From: Isochrysis galbana
Taxonomy: Eukaryota > Haptophyta > Isochrysidales > Isochrysidaceae
Reading direction: 5' to 3'
DNA length: 64,000 nt
Assembly: GCA_018136815.1 (NCBI GenBank)
Contig: CM030935.1
Coordinates: forward strand, 3,608,299-3,672,298
Below, in pieces: positions 1 through 10,541 of this stretch. Within the stretch, counting starts at the first letter, position 1. Each line of letters opens with the position of its first letter. The position numbers and the translations under genes are program-made. The notes beneath the pieces are model-generated. The model had not been told where the DNA came from. It searched no databases and saw only the letters and a program-made list of their open reading frames with translations.

Positions 1-1
1 C

Positions 2-507
2 TCAGATCAGCCCCTCTCCTTTTCAAAGTTGGGCGACCACGACGCAGACTCTCGGCGGAGAGAACAGATCGAGGATGAGGCTGCACGCACCATAATTCAG
101 TGCTGGGTCCGCTCACGCATCCGTCGCGCGATGCGCGCGGGTCCGGAAGGACGCGAGGAGGCGAAGGCGCTTATGAACGAGTTCTTCCGCATGCCCTCGC
201 GCAATTGTGACGAGGGCTACCTCGACATCAACCTCGCTCTCAACGCGCTCGAATCCGCTTACATACAGGTGAGCGGTAGCGTCGCTTCGTAACACCTACG
301 AGCCCGCCTGGAACGTGGGTGCACCTTGCCTCTCGGTGGGTTCAGCTGATGCTATCCTCACGCGTGCACGCGGTACTAACGTGCATCTCGTTGCTTTGCT
401 CTCAGCTCACCGGGGATGGCAACGCCAAGGGAAGCTTTTTCCCTCGAATGCGTGAGCGACTGAAGGATCGGAATCACAAGGTTGCCGACTATGACGTATG
501 CCTTTGA
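2..507 (+). CDS. 3' end of an IQ-motif protein (partial, two exons visible)
   Basis: The frame is open from base 2, so the 5' part lies outside the window. I read exon 2-268, a GT-AG intron 269-405 (donor CAG/GTGAGC, acceptor CTCTCAG), and exon 406-507 ending in TGA. The first exon has a basic IQ-like calmodulin-binding stretch (IIQCWVRSRIRR) followed by a charged helical region. The second exon is short and basic. There is no ATG at the 5' edge, so any start placed here would be artificial. Function beyond probable calmodulin or light-chain binding cannot be given. A further intron could begin at GTATGC (496), which would make the TGA at 505-507 intronic. Confidence 0.55.
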
Positions 508-1864
508 TTGCAATCCATCCTCGAATTTTCTATTAGTCTAGGCCAACCCGGTATCGAAACGGCCTGTCAATCGGCTGATCTACAATGTCTCCGTGTCCTT
601 TGCACTTGACTCCATCTTCTTTTTGCCGTTGGCTTCGCAATGAGCTTTCACTTGCTCATGACGGAGAGGCTGCAAGAAGACTCTGGGCAAGCCACAGGGG
701 CGCCTCATCGGACGACTACTTGGAGCGGAATCATCTAGTCGTTTTGCCGTCTCACTTGTCTCTACTATGATTAGGGATGCACGCTGTGTGACCCCAATGC
801 ACACAGCCACGTCTGGCCTCCACCCTAACAACTCAAGCCAGAGCTGAGCTTCGCGGTTCCTACACAGTTGCAACTGCCGTGTGCCTTGGCGTTGGCACGT
901 GGTTACCAACGTGATGAGAGCATCAGAATTGCGCTCTTTTTTATGGTTTTGTGCTTTGCGATGGCCATGGCGATGGCCGCGCTGCTCCGATCAACCAATC
1001 GCCACTCTCCCTCGTGGCGGGGCGAGGAACTCCATGGTGCACGGTGGGCGACTTGGTCGCGAAAACACCACAGATCAATTTTATGAAAAGCTCTTGTGTC
1101 TAGGCGCGGGTGCAAGCGCCAATAACCAATAAATTTCATGCAACTATATCTATATCTCGGCCCGCGCGCACGCGACTCTCCTTCCTGGAATGCCTAGACC
1201 CACTGCCCCGCCTCACACATGCGTTCTACACCCCCACTCCCCCGACCCTTTCCGCCCCCGCCAAGGCGGCTTGCCTTCATCCTCATCCGGGGTACCACAG
1301 CTGCGGATGATGGACGACATGATGTCGAAACGTGCGAGCCTTCTATCGCGGCGAGGAGCAGCTCCGGTCGGGGAGAGGAGGCCAAGGAAGCGAGCACGAC
1401 GAGGGCTCAACGAGGGGCGCCGGTGCACGGAGCCCCGCGGTTCACAAAGCAGGGCTCGGCGCACAATGACAATGAGCCATGAGCACGTATCAAAGGCCTT
1501 GGCCTTGTCCAAAAAAATTTTTTTTGCTCCCTTACCACACAGGGCGTGCGATGGAGCTTGCCCGCCCTCACACGGAGCTCGCGAGGAGTTTGCTTTTACT
1601 TTTACGGCAGGGCACTAATCTTATGATTGGTCGCGATGTAGGGGGCCTCGCGCCCACCCCACTCTCTCGACTCCCCTCATGGGGGGCGAGAACCACCCAC
1701 CCCCCTGCGCTGCCTCTTGGTTGGCATGCAGGGGGGACTCACCCAGACAGCCCAGACTCTCCCAGAGAGCTGGGTCTAGACCGCACGCCCTGGCCTATCG
1801 TGGCCAGCTCATCGCTCTGACCAACCCCTCCTCCTCCTCCCCCTGGGCCCCCCTGATCACAGGA
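508..1864. other. intergenic, no supported gene
   Basis: Short overlapping frames on both strands only, with no conserved motif. The stretch around 1205-1290 (TTCTACACCCCCACTC and following) resembles 60050-60110, which suggests an old dispersed repeat. Confidence 0.4.
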
Positions 1865-1872
1865 TCGGGAGC

Positions 1873-1960
1873 TCCCAGCAAAAAAAAAGATCTGAAGATT
1901 CAGGGCTACACACCTATCGCGAGTCTGGCGAATTGGAGTGGCCCATAGATAGGGCCTGAG
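1873..1960 (-). mobile_element. LINE-type 3' end fragment
   Basis: The minus strand carries the terminal motif shared with 9113-9155, 21288-21330, 33078-33115 and 46141-46165: a run ending in CCTGAATCTTCAGAT followed by T-rich sequence. This is the 3' end of a dispersed family that also has LINE-type reverse transcriptase copies. No coding part is attached here. Confidence 0.55.
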
Positions 1961-2229
1961 GGCAATGAGGAAGGAGAAGGAGGCATGCCGGCAGCAGGCG
2001 GCGCCCCGTCGGGCACCAAGACCAGGAACGCCTCGCTCTTCTGCTCCGACGCCGCCATCTCGCCTAGCTTGGCTTGGGTGCCTTGCCGGACCTGCACCCA
2101 CCGCTACCTCCCTTCGACCGCCCCTCTCGCCGCTCCATTACTCACGTCATTGCCGAAAATAAGTAAGACATAAGCAATAAATAAGCAACGGCACGCCGCC
2201 TTCGTTCCCTCGGGTTTCGGGTTTCACGC

Positions 2230-2800
2230 CTGCTAGCCCTTATCCAGCCTGTTGTCGTCGCCTTGACGGATCGAGCATGACCGCTGGCTCGATATGCGAT
2301 GATACGGAAGTGAAAAGATCGGCGGGAGGCGCGGCTGAGATGGCCGGGAGTGACGGAATGGCGGGCTGGACCACCTCCTCAGCAGAGAAAGGCGGGAGGA
2401 CGGGCTTGGGCGAGGGCGAGCGCGACGACGGAGCGGACATGGCTGGGCGGTTCGGGATGGATAGGCTGAGGCTGAGGGAGTGGAGAGGTTTGGTATTGAG
2501 GTAGTGTTGAGAGCGAGGGACGAGAACGGAGACGAGAACGAGAACGAGAGCGACGAACGAAGAACGACAGACGACAGACGGCTAGGGCCGATGGACCGAC
2601 AAGATGACACCACACTCACGTCAACACTCTCCACATTTAAGTATCCTTATCGCGGAACGCACAGGAACCTACTGACAGACCAAACAAGGAAGAGAATGCC
2701 GACAAGAGAGCGACGGGGCGACGGACGATCCGACGGGGGCGACAGTTACGCACAAGAATAAGGAAGGAATCTTTCGAAAACCCTTAAGTGAGTTGATGAA
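2230..2800 (-). mobile_element. fragment of a Ty3/gypsy-like leader and gag start
   Basis: On the minus strand a frame starts MSAPSSRSPSP (ATG near 2440), the same start as the gag-like frame at about 16799 in the larger gypsy fragment. The flanking stretch 2510-2620, repeated GAACGAGA-type sequence and a shared downstream block, recurs inverted at 19815-19925. It looks like an LTR/leader piece. No complete LTR pair was found. Confidence 0.5.
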
Positions 2801-2818
2801 GACCGAAGTAAAATAGCG

Positions 2819-3305
2819 CCCTCTGGGGTTTTGCTCATGATGGTGCCGGGCCGACACCTCGCGCCGGAGCGCGAGGGCGGTACCGCGGCTGTGTNNNNNN
2901 NNNNNNNNNNNNNNNNNNNNNNNNNNNNNNNNNNNNNNNNNNNNNNNNNNNNNNNNNNNNNNNNNNNNNNNNNNNNNNNNNNNNNNNNNNNNNNAGGGTC
3001 CAGGCCCGGGGGCCTTCCCTGATGGAGCGTCCCACTGGTGTGGTGTGTCTGGTGTGGCTGTGGGTGGTGATTTGTGTGTGCAACATGTTGTCAACCAGCA
3101 TGCAGGCCGTGCTCTCTCTGATCTCGGTGTTGCGCGGGCGAGGCCCGCTGGCTCCTATGCCCACCTGGCGGGGGGTCGTCCTGGCGCGGTCGCTTCGGCG
3201 ATAGCGGCGTGTCAGTGAAGCCTTCGTCCATCGCGGCGAGGGCAGCGGCAGCGAGGGAGGGCGGCGGCGCGCGCTCCATGACCCTATCAGTTTACTTATA
3301 GTTCG
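2819..3305 (-). mobile_element. LINE 5'-end copy (MERAP family)
   Basis: Nearly the same as 10155-10541. On the minus strand the ATG at 3279 starts MERAPPPSLAAAALAAMDEG, preceded by GATAGGGTCATGGAGCGCG and a short T/A-rich palindrome. The copy is cut at about 2819 and interrupted by the assembly gap. Confidence 0.65.
2895..2994. other. assembly gap (100 N)
   Basis: Exactly 100 Ns, the usual placeholder size. The flanks (ending CGGCTGTGT, resuming AGGGTCCAGGCC) are directly joined in the sister copy at about 10226-10240, so the real missing length may be zero. Confidence 0.9.
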
Positions 3306-3845
3306 ACCCCCACTTATTAAAGCAGGTTCGCAAACGACCTGCCCAAGTTAGCGCACCTGGGCCCGACCCCGAAAACCAAAGACAAAGCAGCACGGCGAGG
3401 GGGGGAAGGAAATGGGGAGTGAAGGGATGTAAGGGCTATGTCGGCAGAGAGGTAGTGGTTACCGAGCTCCGAGCACATGGTAGGTGCACAGCCCCGTATA
3501 TTCAGTTCTTTTATTGGGTTATGGTGCATAGAGTACGCGGTCTATGCTACGGTGGTACGGTAGATGGGGTACAGGCATGTACATGAGGGGTTCAAAATTC
3601 CTCAATAGACGAATCAGGAGGCACCTTGACCTTGGGAGCCAAGGCGGTGGGCAGTGGCATAGCAAACCGAGCAGAGTCGTAGCCAAGGCACGCGCGACTG
3701 GGGTGATTGGCGCGGCGCAGCTCCTCAAAGGCCGAGAAGACGAGTTTGTAGCGAAAGCCCAGGTATCCTAATGAGTCGAATCTTCACATATTGCGTACGC
3801 GTGGCAAGGAGTCAATCCTCGTTTGTAGACGGACTTTGGGCTAGG
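3306..3845. repeat. repeat-derived intergenic stretch
   Basis: Begins with CCCACTTATTAAAGCAGG, related to the hairpin that ends the 0.8-kb repeat (11802, 37160, 35558). Then follows a block (about 3340-3420) resembling LINE 3' untranslated sequence at 32880-33010 and 45945-46060. Nothing recognisable lies in 3430-3845. Confidence 0.4.
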
Positions 3846-5198
3846 CTATTCGCTTGAGCTTGTCGACAGGAATGTGAAACCTGCGTCGCCACATGCACCA
3901 CATTCCGGAGTGTGCCGCTCGCATTCGGGGCCAATCGAATAGAATTCTCCATGGGCCCCCTTGGCGATCGCGTGTCGGTGCCCAAGAGCTATCTCCGTGA
4001 TTCTCAAGCCCTTGGTCGGAGCGAGCAAGCTTGGAATGGAAAACCAGCTGCCTGGGCCGCGGTGCATCCAGGCGCCGCACAGAAAAACGCGGCCGCACAC
4101 GCTCAACAGCGCGCTAGCTTTTAGTCCGACAGAGACCGCCTTAAGTTGCAGCAAGGGGCCACCTGGATCGAGCATGACTGGCGGCGCCTGACTTGGCACA
4201 CGGCAGGCACCACCTGCACTGGACATGCAGAGCTGCCCCACATCGTTCCGGCCCCAGCCAAAGAGTCTGCCATCCAAGCTGAGAGCCAGCGCGTGCTCCG
4301 CTATCGCGGCATGCACGATGTGGATAGAGCTGTGAAACTCCACCCGAGTCGGCGCCAAGCGTAGGATCACGTCCCCCACTCCCAATTGGCCGTAGGAGTT
4401 GACTCCCCAGCTATATAGATCGCCGCTTTTAGCGAGGGCCAGGCTTGAGTGGTGGCCCGCAGCCACCTGCATCACTCGTATGCCAGCCAGGTCCTCGACA
4501 AGCTGAGGCCTCGCAGCTGCAGCCTGCGATGCAGACGCCGAACTCCCCCGGCCCAGCAGTTTCGCATTCTTGCCCCAGGAATATACACCACGCATGCTGA
4601 GGCAGAGGCTATGGGACATGCCGCAGGAGATCTGGATCACGCGGATCGAGGAGAGACCGGCAAGCCGCTGCGGCAACGACGACCCATGGCCCGTCCCCAG
4701 CAGGTCGTGGCTGTGGCTCCATGTCCACACAGCCCCCACGTCGTCGAGCGCGAGGCTGTGGCTGCCACCACAGGCCACGCTGAGGATGCGCGCTGCACTA
4801 AGGGCAGTGAGCGGCCTCGGCCCGCTCAGCGCCTCCATTCCCCCAGAGGGCAACCCCGGTCCCTCCACAGCCTCAGGCAGCCCGTGACCAACCGTGGCGC
4901 ACCCGCAGGCGAGCACCTTAAGGCTGGCACCGACGACCAGGCTGTGATCTGCGCCCGCGGCTACGGTCTGGGCGTTGGCGCGTGCAGCATGCTCAAGGAA
5001 GGCAAGCGCGAGGAGCGCGCTCTCCCCGCTCAGCCGCGGCGGCAGTGGCTTGCCCAACATCTCCGCGCGAGCGGCGGCTGCGAGCGGTATGAGCTCCTCC
5101 GCCATCGCGCGGCTCACAGATGCGAGCCGCGCGAGGGTAGGCACCGGCGCCATTGCGAGCGCATGCACTGTGAGTGCGCTGGGCAGCTCGAGCAGCAT
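3846..5198 (-). CDS. F-box-like / RCC1-repeat protein
   Basis: Single-exon frame of 450 aa. Residues about 1-50 resemble an F-box-like helical segment (ELPSALTVHALAMAPVPTLA). From about residue 80 on, RCC1-type blade repeats are visible, with pieces such as VAAGADHSLVV, VACGGSHSLALDDVG, YSWGKN, AAGHHSSLALAKSGDLYSWG and FGWGRNDVGQL. RCC1 repeats build a seven-bladed propeller used as a guanine-exchange or protein-binding platform; with an F-box the usual inference is a substrate adaptor of an SCF ubiquitin ligase. That role is inferred. It has the same layout as 42887-44548 but is only a distant relative. It diverges from the SAP-WW-RRM gene across a CT-rich spacer. Confidence 0.8.
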   Translation of the reverse strand: MLLELPSALTVHALAMAPVPTLARLASVSRAMAEELIPLAAAARAEMLGKPLPPRLSGESALLALAFLEHAARANAQTVAAGADHSLVVGASLKVLACGCATVGHGLPEAVEGPGLPSGGMEALSGPRPLTALSAARILSVACGGSHSLALDDVGAVWTWSHSHDLLGTGHGSSLPQRLAGLSSIRVIQISCGMSHSLCLSMRGVYSWGKNAKLLGRGSSASASQAAAARPQLVEDLAGIRVMQVAAGHHSSLALAKSGDLYSWGVNSYGQLGVGDVILRLAPTRVEFHSSIHIVHAAIAEHALALSLDGRLFGWGRNDVGQLCMSSAGGACRVPSQAPPVMLDPGGPLLQLKAVSVGLKASALLSVCGRVFLCGAWMHRGPGSWFSIPSLLAPTKGLRITEIALGHRHAIAKGAHGEFYSIGPECERHTPECGACGDAGFTFLSTSSSE

Positions 5199-5970
5199 CG
5201 AGCAGCAGCGCCAGCACGCTCGTCTTCCTTTCGGTTCCCCTACCTTCCCCCTTCCCCTTCCCCGTCCCCCCAGCGAGTCCCCAAGGGTGTGAACAAATAC
5301 TAGAATAGCCTACTCTAGAGTGGCAGGTACCTTACCAGGATGAGACGAGTCTCTCCTCGCCCGCCCTGCCGGCTCCACTCTCCTCGCCGGCGACAACGAC
5401 GCTGTGAAAGCGCTGACGACCCACCCCAGTCTTTTTTTTGTAGGGGCGGCCTCTTCTACTTTCTCAAGTTCTATTGGGAGCACTCCCCACCTCGCGGAGT
5501 CTCCAAAGGCGCCGCCCCCCCCCTACAGGTATCCCTACGAGGCATTCTCGTCTCCACATACTCTACTCAGTAAAGTACTCTACCAGTAAAGTACTCTACG
5601 GCTCTACGGTATCTCGGGATCTTGCTCGACCCAGAACACTGCCCCCCCCCCCCGCCCCCTCGCCTTCCCCTTCTCCCCCTCGCCTTCCCTCTCCCCCCCC
5701 GCGCCCCCCCCCCCCCCCCCACGCTCTCTCTCTTCTCTCTCCCTCCCTCCCCGCCTCCCCCGCTCTCTCTCTTCTCTCTCTCTTCTCTCTCTCTCCCTCT
5801 CTCTCTCTCTCCTCCTCGCCACCCCCCGCAGCCTCGTCTCGTCGTCGTCGGCGACTCGCGCCTCCTCTTCTTCCCCCCCTCCCTCCCCCCCGCCCTCCCG
5901 CGCCCCCCCCCCCACTTCCCCTCTCCTTTACCCCCACCTCCCAACTCCGCCTTCCTCTTGGTCCGGCGGG
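5199..5970. promoter_or_regulatory. divergent intergenic spacer with homopyrimidine tracts
   Basis: Separates the two divergent gene starts at 5198 (-) and 5971 (+). The + strand carries long C/T-only blocks at about 5640-5815 and 5870-5945, and a smaller one at 5230-5275. Similar tracts sit in front of most genes here, so they are plausibly promoter or 5' untranslated sequence. I see no TATA box that I would defend. Confidence 0.45.
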
Positions 5971-7692
5971 ATGGTTGCGACCGAACTCACACCAGCCAAC
6001 GTCAGCGGGCTCAAGGTGCGCCGCCCGCCCCCCCCCCTCCCCCCCCCCCTTTCCCCCTCACCCCCCCTCGCACACCCCGTCACAACCGAAGCTCAGCCTG
6101 TCGCCGGTCACACCTCCCCTTCCCCCTCCTTCTCTTCGCCTCCATCCGGACGGGCGGCAGGTGCAGGAGCTTAAGGAGGCGCTGACGGCGCGTGGACTTG
6201 ACACGAGCGGACTCAAGAAGGACTTGCAGCAGCGCCTCCTCGAATCCCTCAATGGGACACCCGCTTCCGAAGAGGCGGCTGCCGCCCAGCAGCCATCGGA
6301 CGCACCTTTACCGCCAGCTTCTATGCCGACGAAGCCTATCCAGGAAGAGTGCGCGGCAGATCCTGCGCCTGCAACCGAGGAAGCTCCTGCGCCTGCGGCC
6401 GAGGAGGCTCCTGCGCCTGCGGCCGAGGAGGCTCCGCCGGCCGCGGCACAGGATGCGCTGCCGGCTCCGATGGAGGAGGCCGCGCCGCCGGCTCCGATGG
6501 AGGAGCCCGGGCCGCCGGCTCCGATGGAGGAGGCCGCGCCACCGGCCCCGGTGCAGGAGGCCGCGCCGCCGGCTCCGATGGAGGAGGCCGCGCCGCCGGC
6601 CCCGATGGAGGAGGCCGCGCCGCCGGCCCCAATGGAGGCCGTGCCGCCGGCAGTGCAAGACGGGATGGCTTCGACAGGGGAGGCCGTGCCAGCGCCAATT
6701 GAGGAAAGGACGGCTGATTCGGGTGAGGCTGCGACGGCTATGCAAGGCGATGGCGTGCCCGCCTCCACTGAGGCTGGAGCTCCTCCGATCGACGGTGCCA
6801 CCGGCGAGACTGCGCCTGCCTCGGATGGATCTGCCGCTCCTGAGTCAACTGATGCGGCTGTGAGTGAGGGAGTCACACCCCTGGCTGAGGATGGGTCAGG
6901 TGCCGATAATGAGGCAGCCGGTGGAGGACCGCCTACAGAGGCTCGGCCCCCGCCTCCACCGAAGAACCGGCCATCGCTCGACGCCCTCCGCGCCGAGGTT
7001 GCTGCACTGCGTGCGCAACACCACGAACTCCACACCCTGTGCAGTCAGTGGCATGCTGCGGTGCAGGCGCTGCAACAACAGCCGCCGCCGCATGCCATGT
7101 ACCCCCCGGTTGGTGGGTATGGCGCTGTCGGTGGCTATGGTGCTGGCCCGCAGGCGATGGTAGGGCAAGCAGGCTACGGCGGTGGCGGTGGCGGAGGTGG
7201 CGGTGCATGGACGGAGCACTACTCACCGGAGGGCCACGTCTACTATTACAATGCCACAACAGGCGCCTCTTCATGGGAGAAGCCGGCCGACTTTGGGCGC
7301 GGGCCGGGCGGGCCGCAGCGGGGTGGAAAGACCAAGGGACCTCCCGGTGCTAATCTCTTCGTGGCTGCCAAGGGGCAGGGCCCACCATTGGATGACATGC
7401 TGCTTCGGCAGGTGCGACGAGGTCAAATGGGAACATTCGCACATCTATGCTAGTAGAGAGCGGTCAAGTCATGGTGCGGAGCTGACCCCCACGCCCACTC
7501 CCCATGCAGATCTTTGAGCCGTACGGCCAACTGTTGCGCGCCGAGATGACTCACGACAAGGAGACAGGAGCGCCAAAGGGTTACGGATTTGTTTCGTATT
7601 CCGATCCTGCTTCTGCCGATCAGGCCATGCTGCATCTCAACCAGCAAGTCATCTACGACAAGCAGATTCGAATCGAGAAGACGAACACCTAA
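5971..7692 (+). CDS. SAP-WW-RRM nucleic-acid-binding protein
   Basis: Three exons: 5971-6015, 6161-7411, 7510-7692 (492 aa). Donors AAG/GTGCGC and CAG/GTGCGA and acceptors GGCAG and ATGCAG keep the frame. Residues about 12-45 are a SAP motif (VQELKEALTARGLDTSGLKK) that is completed only after splicing. A low-complexity Pro/Ala/Glu region follows, with tandem EEAAPPAPM units, then a short coiled segment, a Gly-rich linker and a WW domain (WTEHYSPEGHVYYYNATTG...WEKP). The C-terminal RRM has RNP2 (LFVAAK) and RNP1 (GYGFVSY), and is again split by an intron. RRMs of the CELF/Bruno type look most similar. It is probably a nuclear RNA-processing or transcription-coupled factor that binds proline-rich partners through WW. 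The domain calls are firm; the cellular role is inferred. Confidence 0.88.
6466..6645 (+). repeat. 27-bp coding minisatellite (EEAAPPAPM units)
   Basis: In-frame tandem copies of a GC-rich 27-bp unit coding for EEAAPPAPM and close variants inside the SAP-WW-RRM gene. Copy number is likely to vary between strains. Confidence 0.8.
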
Positions 7693-7799
7693 AGCCAGGG
7701 TATGTAGACGCCTCTTCTAGCGCAGTTGGATTCATACTGAAGTCCTCGGCTGGGAGTGACGACTAGTCATTGGCCTGTGAGATCGGTCTCGCAACTGCA

Positions 7800-7930
7800 A
7801 TCCCACGGAGGCGTCTGAGACGGCTCAGACATGGCTTGCACGAGAAGCGCCAGATTCGAGACGCCTCACACCAGCTACTCGTCAGGTCTGCAGCAAAGCG
7901 CGATCGTCTCATGCTTACTATTTTGGGCCA
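7800..7930 (+). repeat. arm 1 of an inverted repeat derived from a gypsy fragment
   Basis: About 120 bp, including GCCAGATTCGAGACGCCTCA and GATCGTCTCATGCTT, matching 8570-8690 in inverted orientation. The spacer between the arms (7930-8570) holds no supported gene. Confidence 0.6.
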
Positions 7931-8569
7931 AGGCATCCGTGTGGCCGAGAGCGTGCGAGGACAAAAGTAGAGACATGCGGCTCCGTCGATGCATGGCGGC
8001 AACCTAGATGTGTGTATCCGTCGGCCGGGGCTTTTAGGGGGGCTGCTGGCAGCTCGCCACGAAGCGCTCCGGCAAAGCTATAGCCACGAGAAATGGTCCA
8101 TCTTCAACATGGCTCGAGTTGGCGAGAGGGAATGGACAAGCAATGCGCTAGGGACGGAGGCGCTGTGGATGACGTGGAGAAAAGATGTGCTAGGTGTCAG
8201 CTAGTTGCTAGTCGCCCTTTTCAAGACTGCTTCGCCTTTGGCCTGCTCATGTTCTTGGCCCCGCTGCTACGCTCGGTGCTACAAAATAAAAATCGCCCAG
8301 CCAACCCCACAAGCCAATCGGACACAACATTCCCGCCCCGGATTCCGCGCCATACCTGGTCTGGCCGTACGATGGTTCGGGGGCCGCGGGGGCATTGCCC
8401 TTACCCCGACCCGCCCCCTCGCCTAGTGCCCACGGCACCAGCCCCAACTCCACGCACCCCACCCGCCCAGTACGGGTCTCTCGGCTCTCGGCTCTCGGCC
8501 TCTCCTCAAGTCCGACCTAAGAACTAAGGGAAAACCCCTATTTTCATCTCATGGCTTAGCCCCAAATAG

Positions 8570-8810
8570 CGTAAGCTAGTATTTGCAAATAGTAGCAAGC
8601 ATGAGACGATCCGCTCTGCTTGCTGCAGCTACCTGACGAGTAGCTAGTGTGAGGCGTCTCAAATCTGGCGCTGCTCAGCCCACCGAGAACGGCGTCCATG
8701 AGGCGGCACATATACGAGGGACCGGATTGAACACCGAAAGGCAAGTAATTGAACTCGTACTTGCCGCGATGAGTAGTGAACGCGGTGATATGTTTATCGG
8801 CGTGGGAGGG
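8570..8810 (-). mobile_element. Ty3/gypsy reverse transcriptase fragment
   Basis: The minus strand reads through a typical Ty3/gypsy RT block: DKHITAFTTHRGKYEF followed by LPFGVQSGPSYMCRLMD and AVLGGL. Both sides are truncated, and the YxDD catalytic block is absent. Bases 8570-8690 are also the second arm of the inverted repeat with 7800-7930. Confidence 0.7.
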
Positions 8811-9104
8811 CGCGAGGCCGAGCTCTCGGAGCGAGATCGGGCGTCCTTTCCCTTTCCCTCGCGGAGCGCGGAGAGACCCCCCACGAGATATCTTGGGACC
8901 GGAGAATGTTTTATACGAATCTTCCTGCCGTCGGCCGAGGAGAGGCGGACGGAGGGAGAGAGAGAGAGTCTCGCAGGGCGACTGCAGAACGAGAAGTCGA
9001 AGTCATGCCGGTTTATCACCTTAAACGAGCCAACAATTATAGTAACAGCAAAAACAAAATTCGAATCGCAAATTTCGAGACCAAAATCTGCAAACCTGGA
9101 CTTG

Positions 9105-10541
9105 AGACCATGGGGAAAAAAAACATCTGAAGATTCAGGGCTACACACCTACCGTCTACTGGACTCTCCCCCTCTATCCCCATCGCCCTTATCTTCCCTC
9201 TCTCCACCTCCTCCCCTGCCCCCCTTCTTTCCTTTTTCTTTGGTTTCCGGGGTCCGACCTCGGTGCACTACCTGAGGTTTGGTTTGGAGTGTGGTGTTTG
9301 GGCAGGCCTTTTGGTGTTTCTTCCACGCATGTCTTGTTCTCTCGGCCATGCTTTGTCGGTTGGGTCTCGTCTAGGTCGCGTCTCTTCCAGCGCTGTCCTC
9401 CCTTGCCGGTTGTGTTGGTGCCTCTGCCGTTAGGAGGAAGGCTAGCGGTGACAGCGGGCATCCTTGGAGGACGCCGCTCGCAACGTTGAAGGGGAAGCTT
9501 CTGCCTCCGTTTGCTTTGATGTACCGAATGGGTTTCGCTTCAGAGTTCGTGAGGGCTCTCGCGTATCTACGGAAGTCTTCTCCGAATTTTAGCTTCTCCA
9601 GGACAAGCCGGTAGAATTCCCAGTTGACCCTGTCGAAGGCCTTCGGCCTTCTCCCAGTCGAGCGCTAATAGCAGACCGGGTTCGCCCGTTTCGTCTAGGT
9701 ATGCTTGCGTTAATTGTAGAAGGTGGGTGGCCTCCCCTATCAGGCGTTTCGGGACGAACCCGAGTTGGTCCTTCGAGATTATGTTTCCTATCACCGTTTT
9801 CAGTCTATTAGTGAGTATTTTAGCCAGGATCTTACAGTCACTCTGCAAGAGCGTGATGGGTCTGTAGTTTCTAGGGTCCCGTGTATCGCCTTTCTTGTAC
9901 AAGAGTATTATGTCCCCTTCCCTCATGGATACGCTCAGGTATCCCTGGCTTGTGTTTGTGTTGGTGCCTATTGTGTTGGGCCTCTTGGGCCCTTGTTGTG
10001 TACTGCGTTCTCTCGTTCGAGACGCGTTCGTCCGCTCGCCCTTCAGCCTTGCTGGATGGCACTCCCTTCGTTCCGTCCCTCGTGCTGTTCCTGTCCCCCT
10101 TCATGGGGGTCCACATCTGCTTCTTGTTTGGCCCTGTGGTGTTGTACGTCTTTCCCCCTCTGGGGTTTTGCTCATGATGGTGCCGGGCCGACACCTCGCG
10201 CCGGAGCGCGAGGGCGGTACCACGGCTGTGTAGGGTCCAGGCCCGGGGGCCTTCCCTGATGGAGCGTCCCTCTGGTGTGTTGTGTCTGGTGTGGCTGTGG
10301 GTGGTGGTTTGTGTGTGCAGCATGTTGTCATTCAGCATGCGGGCCGTGTTCTCTCTGATCTCGGCGTTGTGCGGGCGGGGCCCGCTGGCTCCTGTGCCCA
10401 CCTTGCTGGGGGGGTCGTCCTGGCGCGGTCGCTTCGGCGACAGCGGCGTGTCAGTGAAGCCTTCGTCCATCTCGGCGAGGGCAGCGGCAGCGAGAGAGGG
10501 CGGCGGCGCGCGCTCCATGACCCTATCAGTTTACTGATAGT
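9105..10541 (-). mobile_element. internally deleted LINE copy with both ends
   Basis: 5' end at about 10541 with a TATCAGTTTACTGATA palindrome and ATG at 10518 (MERAPPPSLAAAALAEMDEG). The first frame runs to about 9871. An overlapping frame (9567-9926) has the LINE reverse transcriptase motifs GDTRDPRNYRPITLLQSDCK and DQLGFVPKR, then diverges. The 3' part (9113-9290) has the family tail CCTGAATCTTCAGATG followed by T-rich sequence. A full LINE would need several kilobases, so this 1.4-kb copy has lost most of ORF2 (RT palm, RNase H or C-terminal zinc finger). Confidence 0.7.

Noticed and set aside
29..292. Gene start of the IQ protein at 29
   Set aside because: The codon there is TTG and the frame is open to the window edge, so this is an internal exon.
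5596..5944. Gly/Arg/Glu-rich and Pro/Ser-rich frames across the CT tracts (also at 15180-15460, 23254-23601, 42250-42771, 48398-48854, 62474-63141)
   Set aside because: They are translations of low-complexity homopurine/homopyrimidine DNA in all frames with no domains.
6058..7035. 325-aa minus-strand frame opposite the SAP-WW-RRM gene
   Set aside because: Mirror of the EEAAPPAPM repeats; no independent support.
8093..8527. Pro-rich + frame between the inverted gypsy arms
   Set aside because: Low complexity, no motif, and in a repeat-derived spacer.
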